Below are positions 1 to 9,248 of a DNA stretch of 36,648 bases, one piece after another (positions within the stretch are counted from its first letter, which is position 1; each line of letters begins with the position of its first letter). The DNA comes from Lachnospiraceae bacterium (GTDB taxonomy: Bacteria; Bacillota; Clostridia; Lachnospirales; Lachnospiraceae). Location: contig JALEWG010000143.1 in assembly GCA_022788065.1 (NCBI GenBank), forward strand, positions 1 through 36,648, written 5' to 3'. The notes beneath the pieces are model-generated. The model made no database searches. It saw only the letters and a program-made list of their open reading frames with translations, and was not told the origin of the DNA. Position numbers and translations under genes: made by a program.

Positions 1-333
1 ATGGATCCTTCTGCTGAGGACCGGGAGCGCCTTCAGCGTTTCAGCGAGAGACATGACCAGGCAGCCTACAAAAATTCCGACTGAGACTCCCCATACTGCA
101 AGCATAAATATCCCGCCCGGAAGGCGCAAAGTTCCATAGAGATCCATAATATTTCCTGTGACACCGCCCAGAATCAGGAGTGTCTCATACAGCAGAATAT
201 GGCCGGAGGTGCCGCTTGCAAAGATCAGGCGGGGGAATACGCCGATGATCGCAAGGAACGCAAAGATTCCCGCTGCGATTACCCCGCCCGCGCTGAGTCC
301 TGCCAAAAAAAGCAATGTCTGCTTAAGAAACAT
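1..333 (-). CDS. spoVAB: Stage V sporulation protein AB (SpoVAB), C-terminus cut by window edge
   Basis: Manual minus-strand translation from ATG at 333 is open to position 1: MFLKQTLLFLAGLSAGGVIAAGIFAFLAIIGVFPRLIFASGTSGHILLYETLLILGGVTGN...; hydrophobic SpoVAB-like protein overlapping the end of spoVAA. Absent from the ORF track because there is no stop in the window. Confidence 0.85.
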   Translation of the reverse strand, partial: MFLKQTLLFLAGLSAGGVIAAGIFAFLAIIGVFPRLIFASGTSGHILLYETLLILGGVTGNIMDLYGTLRLPGGIFMLAVWGVSVGIFVGCLVMSLAETLKALPVLSRRIH

Positions 334-985
334 CGGTTCCGGTCTCCTTTCTCCCCTGATTCCTGATCAGTGCCTTATTCAGATTTTCCTCATAGAGGCG
401 CATCTCCACCTCAATGGGCGTCGGATCCACCGTGATCTTCCAGGAGGCAAAATGATTAAAGAAGAGCAGGATTCCGAGTGCAAGTCCGACGGAATAGGAA
501 AGCTCCAGGACTGTGGTGCCGTCTGATTCCAGGCCTGTCACAAGCCGGTACAGATTCGCGAAAACCTGTGACACATTGGCGTCATTGTTGAATGTCATGA
601 TCGCAAATGCAGCGCCGCAAAACGCCACGACCGCCACAACTGCAGTTTTGAACCACTGGAACAGCTTTCGCCCTCCGGCATCCGGGCGGTATTTTACAAC
701 AAAATCCGCTTCCCCCAGACTGTTGATCTGAATATTTTTTTCTTCCGCCTCCGCCTTCGCAAGAAGTTCCACAACACTGCCCACATACGTCTGAACCCGT
801 TTTCGGCCCACAGTCCCGGCAATTTTTCCGTCCGGGTTTTTGAAGGAAGTTACTTTCATCGCCTTCAGTTTTGCCTCAACCGTCCGGTTCTGACAGTGTA
901 TTTCCGCAATATCCTTTAACCGTACGTCCGGCTCATAGACTTCTGTGATCTGGGAAACCTTTAAATAAACGGTGTCGCTGTTCAC
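323..985 (-). CDS. spoVAA: Stage V sporulation protein AA (SpoVAA)
   Basis: 220 aa, SpoVAA-like N-terminal domain (VYLKVSQITEVYEPDVRLKDIAEIHC) plus C-terminal TM segments; located between sigF and spoVAB. Confidence 0.88.
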   Translation of the reverse strand: MNSDTVYLKVSQITEVYEPDVRLKDIAEIHCQNRTVEAKLKAMKVTSFKNPDGKIAGTVGRKRVQTYVGSVVELLAKAEAEEKNIQINSLGEADFVVKYRPDAGGRKLFQWFKTAVVAVVAFCGAAFAIMTFNNDANVSQVFANLYRLVTGLESDGTTVLELSYSVGLALGILLFFNHFASWKITVDPTPIEVEMRLYEENLNKALIRNQGRKETGTDVS

Positions 986-1152
986 ATGATCACCAGCCTT
1001 TCTGCCGCATCAAACGTCTGCTTCACCAGTGTCCCATCCGTCAGGCTGTCTGAACCCGACACACAGAACAACAGATACCAGGCCACAAGTCCGAGAATCG
1101 CCAGAAGTGCCAGCACCGCCAGAAACTGCAGTCCGTTTTTTAAAGAATTCAT
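982..1152 (-). CDS. Small membrane protein (56 aa), spoVA-operon-associated, unknown function
   Basis: MNSLKNGLQFLAVLALLAILGLVAWYLLFCVSGSDSLTDGTLVKQTFDAAERLVIM; GAGGAG RBS upstream of ATG at 1152; 4-bp ATGA overlap with spoVAA; the longer ORF start at 1185 overlaps a promoter -10. Confidence 0.7.
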   Translation of the reverse strand: MNSLKNGLQFLAVLALLAILGLVAWYLLFCVSGSDSLTDGTLVKQTFDAAERLVIM

Positions 1153-1182
1153 CGCGCACTCCTCTTTTCCTGTTTTTACAGA

Positions 1183-1211
1183 CATTATGCGCGTTTTTAT
1201 CTTTTTTATGC
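1183..1211 (-). promoter_or_regulatory. Putative sigma-G-type promoter
   Basis: Minus strand GCATA - 17 nt - CATAATG, immediately upstream of the 56-aa ORF/spoVAA; matches forespore sigma-G consensus (GHATR ... CATNHTA) at 6/7 in the -10. Confidence 0.6.
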
Positions 1212-1248
1212 ACAGCGCTTTTGTCCGTATGATTTTTCTCCGGCGTGT

Positions 1249-1968
1249 TTATCCTTTTAGCTTCTCCCGCAGCTCTTTTAATATCTTTTTTTCCAGCCTC
1301 GACACCTGTACCTGGGAAATTCCCAGTCCGGACGCCACTGCTGCCTGTGTCTTATTCTCAAAATAACGCTCCACGATAATCTGCTGTTCCTGCGGTCTGA
1401 GTCCGCGGATCAGTTCCTCCAGTACCATCCGGTTCAGGAGCTTTTCATTCTCTGATCCGGTCTCTGCGATCCGATCGATCAGACAGCCGGCGCTCTCATC
1501 CTCACGGCTGACCGGTCTGTAGATGGACTCCACCTCCGCTCCTGCCTCAAGCGACGCAGCAACTTCCTCACGGCTGGCTCCGACTGTCTTCGCAATTTCC
1601 TCCAGAGTCGGTTCCCGCCCCAGGGAAAACTCCAGCTTCTCTCGCGCTGTCCCGATCTTCACAGACAGCTCCTTGAGCGGCCTGCTGACCTTGATCATAC
1701 CATCATCTCTCAAAAACCGTCTGATCTCCCCGGTAATCATCGGAACGGCGTAGGTGGAAAGCTTTACATCTAAAGTCAGATCGAAATGATCGATGGCTTT
1801 CATCAGACCGATACATCCGATCTGGAACAGATCCTCCGGCTCATATCCTCTCCCTGCAAACCGTTTTACGATACTCCAGATCAGCCCCATGTTCTCTGTG
1901 ACCAGACAGTCTCTGGCCTCTTTATCCCCCTGATGTGCACGTTTTATGTACTCCATGGTGTCTATCAT
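1249..1968 (-). CDS. sigF: RNA polymerase sporulation sigma factor SigF
   Basis: 239 aa sigma-70 family with region 2 (LIWSIVKRFAGRGYEPEDLFQIGCIGLMKAIDHFD) and region 4 HTH; directly downstream of spoIIAB. Confidence 0.95.
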   Translation of the reverse strand: MIDTMEYIKRAHQGDKEARDCLVTENMGLIWSIVKRFAGRGYEPEDLFQIGCIGLMKAIDHFDLTLDVKLSTYAVPMITGEIRRFLRDDGMIKVSRPLKELSVKIGTAREKLEFSLGREPTLEEIAKTVGASREEVAASLEAGAEVESIYRPVSREDESAGCLIDRIAETGSENEKLLNRMVLEELIRGLRPQEQQIIVERYFENKTQAAVASGLGISQVQVSRLEKKILKELREKLKG

Positions 1969-1972
1969 GGGA

Positions 1973-2395
1973 TCACCTGCCGATTTTCTTTCTCATGGTC
2001 ACGCTGGTTCCTTTCCCCGGCGCCGAGATTACTTCCACCTGATCCATAAAGGCTTCCATGAAGGAAAAGCCCATCCCTGAACGCTCTTCCGGTTCCGTGG
2101 TAAACATGGGTTCCATCGCCTGTTCCACATCTGCGATTCCCACGCCTTCATCACTGATGGTCAGTGTCAGAATGTTTTCCTCAATCGCAGCCTCCAGCGT
2201 GATGATCCCCTCTCCGTTCCGATATCCGTGAATCACCGCATTGGTGACTGCCTCGGATACTGCCGTTTTTATGTCGTCAATTTCCTCCACGGTCGGATCC
2301 AGACGCGCGGCAAACACTGCCACGACAACCCTGGCAAACTCCTCGTTCTCCGACCTGCTCTCCATTTTCATGGTCATGATTTCTCTTTTTTTCAT
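1973..2395 (-). CDS. spoIIAB: Anti-sigma F factor SpoIIAB
   Basis: GHKL ATPase motifs (AVSEAVTNAVIHGY; ISDEGVGIAD; ERSGMGFSFMEAF); likely start MKKREIM at 2395. Confidence 0.93.
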   Translation of the reverse strand: MKKREIMTMKMESRSENEEFARVVVAVFAARLDPTVEEIDDIKTAVSEAVTNAVIHGYRNGEGIITLEAAIEENILTLTISDEGVGIADVEQAMEPMFTTEPEERSGMGFSFMEAFMDQVEVISAPGKGTSVTMRKKIGR

Positions 2396-2399
2396 CGCT

Positions 2400-2747
2400 T
2401 CAGACCTCCTGGCGGTAAATCGCCTCTTCCTTTGACTCATATTGGTTCATGAGGCTCATCATTCCGCCGATTCTCAGCACTCTGAGGACCTGCGGACAGG
2501 CACCGTAAAAGCACACGGTTCCGCCTCCCGATTTTATCTGCTTGTACCGGTTAAGCAGTACCCCGATCCCCGAGCTGTCCATGAACTTTGTCCTGGTAAA
2601 GTCGAAGATCAGCTTTGTAATGTAATTCTCCGACAGAAGCAGATCTGTCTCATATCTCAGATTCCGGCAGTTATGATGATCCAGCTCCTCCGGCATATGT
2701 ATAATCAGTGTCTGTCCCTTTGCTTCATAGAGAAATGAAATTTCCAT
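2400..2747 (-). CDS. spoIIAA: Anti-sigma F factor antagonist SpoIIAA
   Basis: STAS domain with phosphorylatable-serine motif KFMDSSGIGVLLNRY. Confidence 0.93.
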   Translation of the reverse strand: MEISFLYEAKGQTLIIHMPEELDHHNCRNLRYETDLLLSENYITKLIFDFTRTKFMDSSGIGVLLNRYKQIKSGGGTVCFYGACPQVLRVLRIGGMMSLMNQYESKEEAIYRQEV

Positions 2748-2779
2748 AATAAACCTCCCTGTCTGATTTTTGAAAACAA

Positions 2780-2820
2780 AAAAGAGACTTCACATAGTCT
2801 TCTTCTGTAAAGTCTCTTTT
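2780..2820 (-). terminator. Rho-independent terminator after the TPR gene
   Basis: Minus strand AAAAGAGACTT ... AAGTCTCTTTT stem followed by TTTTTTG. Confidence 0.7.
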
Positions 2821-2847
2821 CTGATATTGATCTTTTGTATTGTTCGC

Positions 2848-4152
2848 TTAATAACCGCGTTCTTCCTTCGCGCGCACCGCAGCTTCCGAGTCGGCAAAGT
2901 TCATGATGACCTGTCCAAACAGCCGATCCGCCGTCTCCTCATCACCCTTTGCCTTATAAATCATTGCCATTTGTAAGATGATCTGCGGGTTTCTGTCATT
3001 AAGTTCCATATATTTTTCATAATACCGAAGCGCAGTATCTGTGTCTCCCGCCTCCGTGGCGGCTGCCGCCATGGACTCTAAAATATCCGGTGCTGCAACT
3101 TCCATGTCTGTGCGGATCTCATCGAGAATCGTCTGCATGTTTTCATCTGTGATCTTTGAGGGATCCATATCAATATAGAGCCTCACTGCTGCCAGCGTAT
3201 CGCCTTTCCGGTATGCCTGCAGAATCTCTGCCAGTGTCCGGTACTGTGCCATAATGCTGTCGGTATCTCCCTGTATACTATTCAGTCTCTCCTTCGCATC
3301 AGTAAGCTCCTTCTCGGTCTCCTCCGCCTGTGCCTTAAGCCTTGTGATCTCCTGGTTGGCAAGGTTCAGCTTATCGGTGTATGTACGCATTTCCTGATTA
3401 TGCTCATAATTCATGGAGCGCTCTCTTGCGGGCATAATCATAAAGAGTACCACGATCACGCCGAGAATCAGACCGATCCCGATGTTGATGATCGACTGCC
3501 AGCCCGTGTTTTCCTTGTAAGTGGGCGGAAGAATGACGTCATCGTCCTGCATTTCCCGGTGGGAAAACGCGTTTTTCAGTTTCCGCTTCTCCACATCGGC
3601 TTTCCCGGTTTTGGATTTCACATATTCCATATACCGCTCAGCTCTGCGGTTGTTTTTATCGATCTGAAGCACTTTATATAAAGATTTGCCCGCCTTGACA
3701 AAATCCTCATGCTCCATGTAAAGCAGTGCCAGAAGCAGATGTGCCTTGACGAAATTCGGCTTCTCCTCCACGATTCTCTTTAGCTGCAGGACCGCCAGAT
3801 CATCGCTTCCGTTCTGGGCATGGATCAGCGCCTGATTGTATTTCCTGATCGTCTGGCTGGCAACCTCCAGCTTACCGGGCTTTCTCTGGACCTCATCGAG
3901 ATAATAGTCCGCCCGGTTGTTCTCCGGCTGCAGATTGATGCTGATCACCCACTGCACCAGAGCATCGGAGGTCTCCCCCATCTCATAAAAGATCAGCCCC
4001 AGAAGATTCCTGGCATCCGTATGGTACTTATTTAACTGCAGAGCACGCTTTAAACACTCCGACGCACCGGAGAGATCGCGCTCCCTGGCAAGTTCCAGGC
4101 CGCGATTATAAAAGCTGTTGGACGCGTACTGGATTTTCTGTATATAGTCCAT
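2848..4152 (-). CDS. TPR-repeat protein with one TM helix and coiled coil
   Basis: 434 aa: N-terminal TPR-like repeats, TM (IINIGIGLILGVIVVLFMIM), coiled coil (NQEITRLKAQAEETEKELTDAKERL), C-terminal TPR. Confidence 0.8.
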   Translation of the reverse strand: MDYIQKIQYASNSFYNRGLELARERDLSGASECLKRALQLNKYHTDARNLLGLIFYEMGETSDALVQWVISINLQPENNRADYYLDEVQRKPGKLEVASQTIRKYNQALIHAQNGSDDLAVLQLKRIVEEKPNFVKAHLLLALLYMEHEDFVKAGKSLYKVLQIDKNNRRAERYMEYVKSKTGKADVEKRKLKNAFSHREMQDDDVILPPTYKENTGWQSIINIGIGLILGVIVVLFMIMPARERSMNYEHNQEMRTYTDKLNLANQEITRLKAQAEETEKELTDAKERLNSIQGDTDSIMAQYRTLAEILQAYRKGDTLAAVRLYIDMDPSKITDENMQTILDEIRTDMEVAAPDILESMAAAATEAGDTDTALRYYEKYMELNDRNPQIILQMAMIYKAKGDEETADRLFGQVIMNFADSEAAVRAKEERGY

Positions 4153-4155
4153 ATA

Positions 4156-4296
4156 TTATTTTTCCTTTATTTCCTTTAAGAGCTCCATCACAATATCTGC
4201 CATATCCGTAAGGTCACTCTTCACGATCGTCTCGCTTACGGCCTCAACCTCCAGGCTCGGCTTGAAGCGCTCGATCTCCTCCTCAAAATTAATCAT
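4156..4296 (-). CDS. 46-aa hypothetical protein
   Basis: Manual translation MINFEEEIERFKPSLEVEAVSETIVKSDLTDMADIVMELLKEIKEK*; start overlaps folC stop by 8 nt and stop is just upstream of the TPR ORF start. Below the ORF-track size cutoff. Confidence 0.65.
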   Translation of the reverse strand: MINFEEEIERFKPSLEVEAVSETIVKSDLTDMADIVMELLKEIKEK

Positions 4297-5614
4297 GTTT
4301 ATCCTTCCCGGCTGTCATTTCAGCCACCACAGCCTTCACTTCTCCTGCCAGATACAGAGAACCGGCAATGAACGCCAGGTCCTTCTCCCTCTTTTCAGAA
4401 AGCAGTCTTCGAACTGCCTCCGCGGTCGTCTCCAGACACTTGATTTCTGTCCCGTTTCCAAGCATTTCCTCTGCGGTCCGATGAAGTTCCGGAAGGGAGA
4501 GCGCACGGTAGGAATCCATCCGCGTGAGTATACAGAAATCCGGTTTCAGTGTCTCTCCGATCTCTGAGAGCATCTCCCTGTAATCCTTATCGGCAGCCAC
4601 CGCAAAGATCAGCCACACCCGGCCTGCCCTGTCTCTGCGGTTTTCGCATATCATGCACGCCGCTTTTAAGAATTCCCGAATTCCGTCTTCGTTATGTGCG
4701 CCGTCCAAATAGATCCCGGGGAGGATCTGCTCCATCCTTGCGGGCCATATTGTCTTTTTTATACCTTCACGGATCTGCTCCGCTGTGACCGGAAGACCGG
4801 ACCGCTCCAGCGCCCGCACGGCAAGTGCCGCGTTTTCGGCCTGATACGGAGCCGCAAACGGAACGGTCAGATCGATCGGCTCTCCGTCAAACGGGACCGA
4901 GATCCGGATTGCGCCATCCCGGAAGGTAAACGGCACCTCTGACACTTCCTCCGCAGGGCTTTCCATGGAAGTCGCAGTATTTTCAATCACCTGTTTCGCG
5001 CAGCCGCCGTCATAAACCACAGGACAGCCCCGCTTGATGATCCCGGCCTTGTGCCACGCGATCTCCTCCACAGTTTTTCCGAGGAATGCTGTATGGTCAA
5101 TGCTGATGGAGGTAATGACAGAAACGATCGGCTTTTCCACCGCATTCGTTACATCAAAGCGTCCTCCCATACCCGTTTCCAGAACCGCGGCGGATACCCC
5201 GGCTTCCCGAAAGAGTACCATCGCCATATAAAACAGGAACTCGAAGTATGTCGGGTGCACACCGCCCCGCTCCTGCCACCGGACAGAGGCTTCAAAGACC
5301 GTTTCAAACGCCCGGTCAAACGCATCTTTTTCGACCATCTCGCCGTTTACCAGAAACCGCTCCCGGATATCCACCAGATGCGGCGAGATGAACGTTCCGG
5401 TCAGGATTCCTGCCTCCCTGAGGCATGAGGTAATCATCGCGCAGACGGATCCTTTTCCATTCGTTCCCGCCACATGGATGACCGGAAAACACCGGTCGGG
5501 ATTCGAAAGTCCGGACAGGAACTTCCGGATCGTTTCCAGACTGCTCTTTTCTCTGGCAAAGGATGGGATCCTGTCCAGGTACTCCTCCGGCGATTCACCG
5601 TTTCTTCTCATCAT
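4289..5614 (-). CDS. folC: Bifunctional folylpolyglutamate synthase/dihydrofolate synthase
   Basis: Mur-ligase family: FPVIHVAGTNGKGSVCAMI, FISPHLVDIRERFLVNGE, DGAHNEDGI. Confidence 0.93.
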   Translation of the reverse strand: MMRRNGESPEEYLDRIPSFAREKSSLETIRKFLSGLSNPDRCFPVIHVAGTNGKGSVCAMITSCLREAGILTGTFISPHLVDIRERFLVNGEMVEKDAFDRAFETVFEASVRWQERGGVHPTYFEFLFYMAMVLFREAGVSAAVLETGMGGRFDVTNAVEKPIVSVITSISIDHTAFLGKTVEEIAWHKAGIIKRGCPVVYDGGCAKQVIENTATSMESPAEEVSEVPFTFRDGAIRISVPFDGEPIDLTVPFAAPYQAENAALAVRALERSGLPVTAEQIREGIKKTIWPARMEQILPGIYLDGAHNEDGIREFLKAACMICENRRDRAGRVWLIFAVAADKDYREMLSEIGETLKPDFCILTRMDSYRALSLPELHRTAEEMLGNGTEIKCLETTAEAVRRLLSEKREKDLAFIAGSLYLAGEVKAVVAEMTAGKDKHD

Positions 5615-5635
5615 CTGTAACCCCTCCGTCTCTCA

Positions 5636-5664
5636 ATCATACCGAAAATCTGTCCCGCTTGCAA
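5636..5664 (-). promoter_or_regulatory. Putative sigma-A promoter for folC
   Basis: Minus strand TTGCAA - 17 nt - TATGAT, just downstream of a hairpin terminator and upstream of folC. Confidence 0.55.
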
Positions 5665-5665
5665 C

Positions 5666-5724
5666 AAAAACCCTTCGTCCGGAATCCGCCCTGTTCGACA
5701 GGAGGATTCCGGTGTCCGGGTTTT
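5666..5724 (-). terminator. Terminator of valS transcript
   Basis: Minus strand AAAACCCGGACA-CCGGAATCC-(CCTGTCGAACAGG)-GGATTCCGG-ACGAAGGGTTTTTG: nested perfect stem followed by T5. Confidence 0.7.
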
Positions 5725-5767
5725 CCAAAGTCCCGACTCCAAAGATTCGGGCACATTCTGGATTCTT

Positions 5768-8419
5768 TTATCTGAAAAGCTGCGCCAGACGTTCCTTAAC
5801 CTGCTCCATCATCTGCGCATATTTTTCCTGCTTCGCCTTTTCTTCGTCGATCTTGGACTGCGGAGCTCTGCTTACAAACTTCTCATTGTTCAGCATTCCG
5901 TTTACACGGGCCAGCTCCTTAGTCAGGCGTTCTTCCTCCTTCTTCAGGCGCTCGATCTCCTTCTCGATATCAACCAGTTCCGCAAACGGCATATAAATAG
6001 AAGCCTGATGGATCACTGCGGATACCGCGTCTTCGGAGATACCCGTCTTGTCCGTCTGAACCATAACATCGCTTGCATATCCCAGTGTCGCAAAGAACAC
6101 TTTACTGTTTTCAAAGATTTTGCGGACTTCCTCACTCTCGGAAACAACGAAAACCTTTGCCTTTCTGCTCGGTGGTACATTCATGGATGTACGGACATTC
6201 CGGATCGCGCGGACTGCTTCCTTGATCGTCTCAACGGCGTGCTCATCCTCAGCGAAGTTCCACTCCTCCTTAAACTCCGGCCAGCTGGAGATCATGATGG
6301 ACGGTTCCTCATCCTGGAGATTGCAGAAGATCTCCTCTGTGATAAACGGCATGAACGGATGTAACAGCTTTAAGGAGTTGATAAGAACCGTCTTTAACGT
6401 CCAGATCGCAGCTGCCTTTGTTGTATCATCGTCGTTCCAGAGACGTGGCTTCACCATCTCGATGTACCAGTCGCAGAATTCCTCCCAGATAAAATCATAT
6501 ACCTTCTGGAGAGCAATTCCCAGCTCGTACTTGTCCATGTTCTCCGTAACTTCCTTCGCCAGGTCGTTGACCTTGGAGAGAATCCACTTATCAGCCATAG
6601 TAAGGTCTGTAAGAGCAACCTCCTTCGCAGGCGCCTTCTCAATATTCATCATGATGAAACGGCTGGCGTTCCATACCTTGTTCGCAAAGTTTCTGCTTGC
6701 TTCCACTCTCTCCCAGTAGAAACGCATATCGTTGCCCGGCGCGTTGCCGGTCATCAGCGTCATGCGGAGTGCGTCTGCACCGTACTTGTCGATCACCTCC
6801 AGCGGATCAATTCCGTTACCGAGAGATTTACTCATTTTGCGTCCCTGGGAATCGCGAACCAGTCCGTGGATCAAAACCGTGTGGAACGGGCACTCACCGG
6901 TCTGCTCCAGTCCGGAGAATACCATACGGATTACCCAGAAGAAAATGATATCGTATCCCGTTACAAGGACGTCTGTGGGATAGAAATACTTCATCTCCTC
7001 CGTGTCCTTCGGCCAGCCGAGCGTTGAGAACGGCCATAATGCGGAGGAGAACCAGGTGTCAAGCGTATCCTCATCCTGTTTAAAACGGGTACAGCCGCAC
7101 TTCGGACACTTCTCCGGCATTGCCTTGGCAACGACCATCTCACCGCACTCCTCGCAGTAGTATGCCGGGATTCTGTGACCCCACCAGAGCTGTCTGGAGA
7201 TACACCAGTCACGAATTCCCTCCAGCCAGTGAAGATACGTCTTCCCGAAGCTTTCCGGAACAAATTTCAGCTGTCCGCTCTTCAATGCCTCGATGGCCGG
7301 TTTTGCCATCTCGTCCATCTTAACGAACCTCTGGGGTTTCACCATAGGCTCAACCGTCGTACCGCAGCGGTCATGGGTGCCTACGTTATGTGCATGCGGA
7401 ACGACCTTCACTAAAAGGCCCTGTTCCTCCAGATCCTTCACCATGGCTTTTCTCGCCTCATAGCGGTCCATGCCGAAATACTTGCCCGGTACATTGATGG
7501 TCGCGTCATCATTCATGATGCAGATCTCCGGAAGGTTGTGGCGTTTTCCCACCTCAAAGTCGTTGGGGTCATGGGCCGGAGTGATCTTTACACAGCCGGT
7601 ACCGAACTCTTTATCTACGTACGCGTCCGCGATCACCGGGATCTCACGGTCGGTTAACGGAAGCTTCAGCATCTTTCCGATCAGTTCCTTATATCTCTCA
7701 TCATCCGGATTTACCGCAACGGCGGTATCGCCGAGCAGCGTCTCCGGTCTTGTGGTAGCGATCTCCACGAACCGCCCCTCTTCTCCCACGATCGGATAAT
7801 TGATGTGCCAGAAGAAGCCGTTCTGCTCCTCATGTTCCACTTCCGCGTCAGAAATGGAAGTCTTGCAGACCGGACACCAGTTGATGATTCTGGATCCCTT
7901 GTAAATATAGCCTTTTTCATAAAGTCTTGTGAATACTTCCAGTACCGCGTCCGAGCAGCCCTCGTCCATGGTGAATCGCTCTCTGTCCCAGTCGGCGGAA
8001 GATCCCAGCTTGTGAAGCTGTCTGATGATTCTGGTTCCGTATTCATCCTTCCATTTCCATGCTTCCTTCAAAAATCCTTCACGACCAAGGTCATTTTTAT
8101 CGATTCCCTCTTTTTTCAGCTTGTCGATGACCTTAACTTCCGTTGCGATGGCCGCATGGTCGGTACCCGGCTGCCACAGAGCCTCATATCCCTGCATTCT
8201 CTTATAACGGATCAGGATATCCTGCATGGTGTTATCCAGCGCATGTCCCATGTGGAGCTGACCGGTAATGTTCGGCGGCGGCATCACGATCGTAAACGGC
8301 TTTTTGCCCTCCCTTTTTCCGCGCTCCGCATCCGCGTGGAAGTACTTGTTATCCAGCCATTTCTGATAAAGACGCTCCTCAATATCCGCCGGATTATATG
8401 TCTTTTCCAGTTCTTTCAT
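5768..8419 (-). CDS. valS: Valyl-tRNA synthetase
   Basis: Class I aaRS: HIGH motif [20 protein letters not shown] motif [15 protein letters not shown]-terminal coiled coil; start [14 protein letters not shown] at 8419. Confidence 0.97.
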   Translation of the reverse strand: MKELEKTYNPADIEERLYQKWLDNKYFHADAERGKREGKKPFTIVMPPPNITGQLHMGHALDNTMQDILIRYKRMQGYEALWQPGTDHAAIATEVKVIDKLKKEGIDKNDLGREGFLKEAWKWKDEYGTRIIRQLHKLGSSADWDRERFTMDEGCSDAVLEVFTRLYEKGYIYKGSRIINWCPVCKTSISDAEVEHEEQNGFFWHINYPIVGEEGRFVEIATTRPETLLGDTAVAVNPDDERYKELIGKMLKLPLTDREIPVIADAYVDKEFGTGCVKITPAHDPNDFEVGKRHNLPEICIMNDDATINVPGKYFGMDRYEARKAMVKDLEEQGLLVKVVPHAHNVGTHDRCGTTVEPMVKPQRFVKMDEMAKPAIEALKSGQLKFVPESFGKTYLHWLEGIRDWCISRQLWWGHRIPAYYCEECGEMVVAKAMPEKCPKCGCTRFKQDEDTLDTWFSSALWPFSTLGWPKDTEEMKYFYPTDVLVTGYDIIFFWVIRMVFSGLEQTGECPFHTVLIHGLVRDSQGRKMSKSLGNGIDPLEVIDKYGADALRMTLMTGNAPGNDMRFYWERVEASRNFANKVWNASRFIMMNIEKAPAKEVALTDLTMADKWILSKVNDLAKEVTENMDKYELGIALQKVYDFIWEEFCDWYIEMVKPRLWNDDDTTKAAAIWTLKTVLINSLKLLHPFMPFITEEIFCNLQDEEPSIMISSWPEFKEEWNFAEDEHAVETIKEAVRAIRNVRTSMNVPPSRKAKVFVVSESEEVRKIFENSKVFFATLGYASDVMVQTDKTGISEDAVSAVIHQASIYMPFAELVDIEKEIERLKKEEERLTKELARVNGMLNNEKFVSRAPQSKIDEEKAKQEKYAQMMEQVKERLAQLFR

Positions 8420-8476
8420 AATTGTTTTCTCCTTTCCTCTTTCGCTGTTCTGCTTCTTACAGAAACCGGACATTCT

Positions 8477-8674
8477 TTACATCTGCTTTCTTACCACCCG
8501 GTATTCATCGTCCGGCTGGTAATAAGGACATGAAAAATCCGCTCCCCGCAGGAAGGCTGACATCTCATCTTCATCCAGGTCTGCCTCGCAGACGTAATAC
8601 TCATATTCTTCGTCATACGCATAGAACGTACAGCTCTCACAGCTTCCCGACTCTTTTTTTGCTCTTTTATTCAT
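8477..8674 (-). CDS. DUF6472-like Cys-rich small protein
   Basis: MNKRAKKESGSCESCTFYAYDEEYEYYVCEADLDEDEMSAFLRGADFSCPYYQPDDEYRVVRKQM; CxxC...C...C pattern; start overlaps GNAT stop. Confidence 0.75.
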   Translation of the reverse strand: MNKRAKKESGSCESCTFYAYDEEYEYYVCEADLDEDEMSAFLRGADFSCPYYQPDDEYRVVRKQM

Positions 8675-9182
8675 GGTACACCGCTTCCATTTCAAAGGCT
8701 GCATAGGTTGTCCCCTTATACTCCAGATAATCCGGAATATATTCTTTCACTGCAAAGCCTGCCGCCTCATAACATGCCTTCGCCTGAGGATTGTTTTCAA
8801 ATACTCCGAGGGATACCTTCCTCATGCCCAGGATCCGGAACGCATACGTCAGTATCTGTCCGATCATTTCCTTTCCGTATCCTTTGCCGCGGACCTTCGG
8901 GTCCATGACGATAAATCCGATGCGGACGGAACCCTCCTCATAATCGGCGAGACGCATGAGATAATGTCCCACCGGCACTCCGTCTCCGTCAAGAGCTGTC
9001 ATAAGCCAGCCTCTTTCTTCCTTCAGACACCACTCTCTGAAATACTCATCGAGTTCGCCGGCAGTGAGCGGAAAAGAGAACTTGCCGCAGCTCCATTTCA
9101 CAAACACAGTCTCATCCGCGTCTTCCCACCATTCCAGCAATTTCCGGGTATCTGCAGGCTTATACGGTCTTAATCGAATCAT
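8667..9182 (-). CDS. GNAT family N-acetyltransferase
   Basis: MIRLRPYKPADTRKLLEWWEDADE...; RGKGYGKEMIGQIL acetyl-CoA-binding motif and GVFENNPQAKACYEAAGF. Confidence 0.9.
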   Translation of the reverse strand: MIRLRPYKPADTRKLLEWWEDADETVFVKWSCGKFSFPLTAGELDEYFREWCLKEERGWLMTALDGDGVPVGHYLMRLADYEEGSVRIGFIVMDPKVRGKGYGKEMIGQILTYAFRILGMRKVSLGVFENNPQAKACYEAAGFAVKEYIPDYLEYKGTTYAAFEMEAVYHE

Positions 9183-9248
9183 ACAGTCACTCCTTCTTAA
9201 GCCATCGCGGAGCGTTTTTTGTCATAGGAAGGATTTTCCTATGACATG

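Noticed and set aside
5388-5996. 202-aa plus-strand ORF spanning folC start, the intergenic region and valS end
   Set aside because: Mostly antisense to folC and valS and crosses the terminator/promoter; no RBS or domain evidence.
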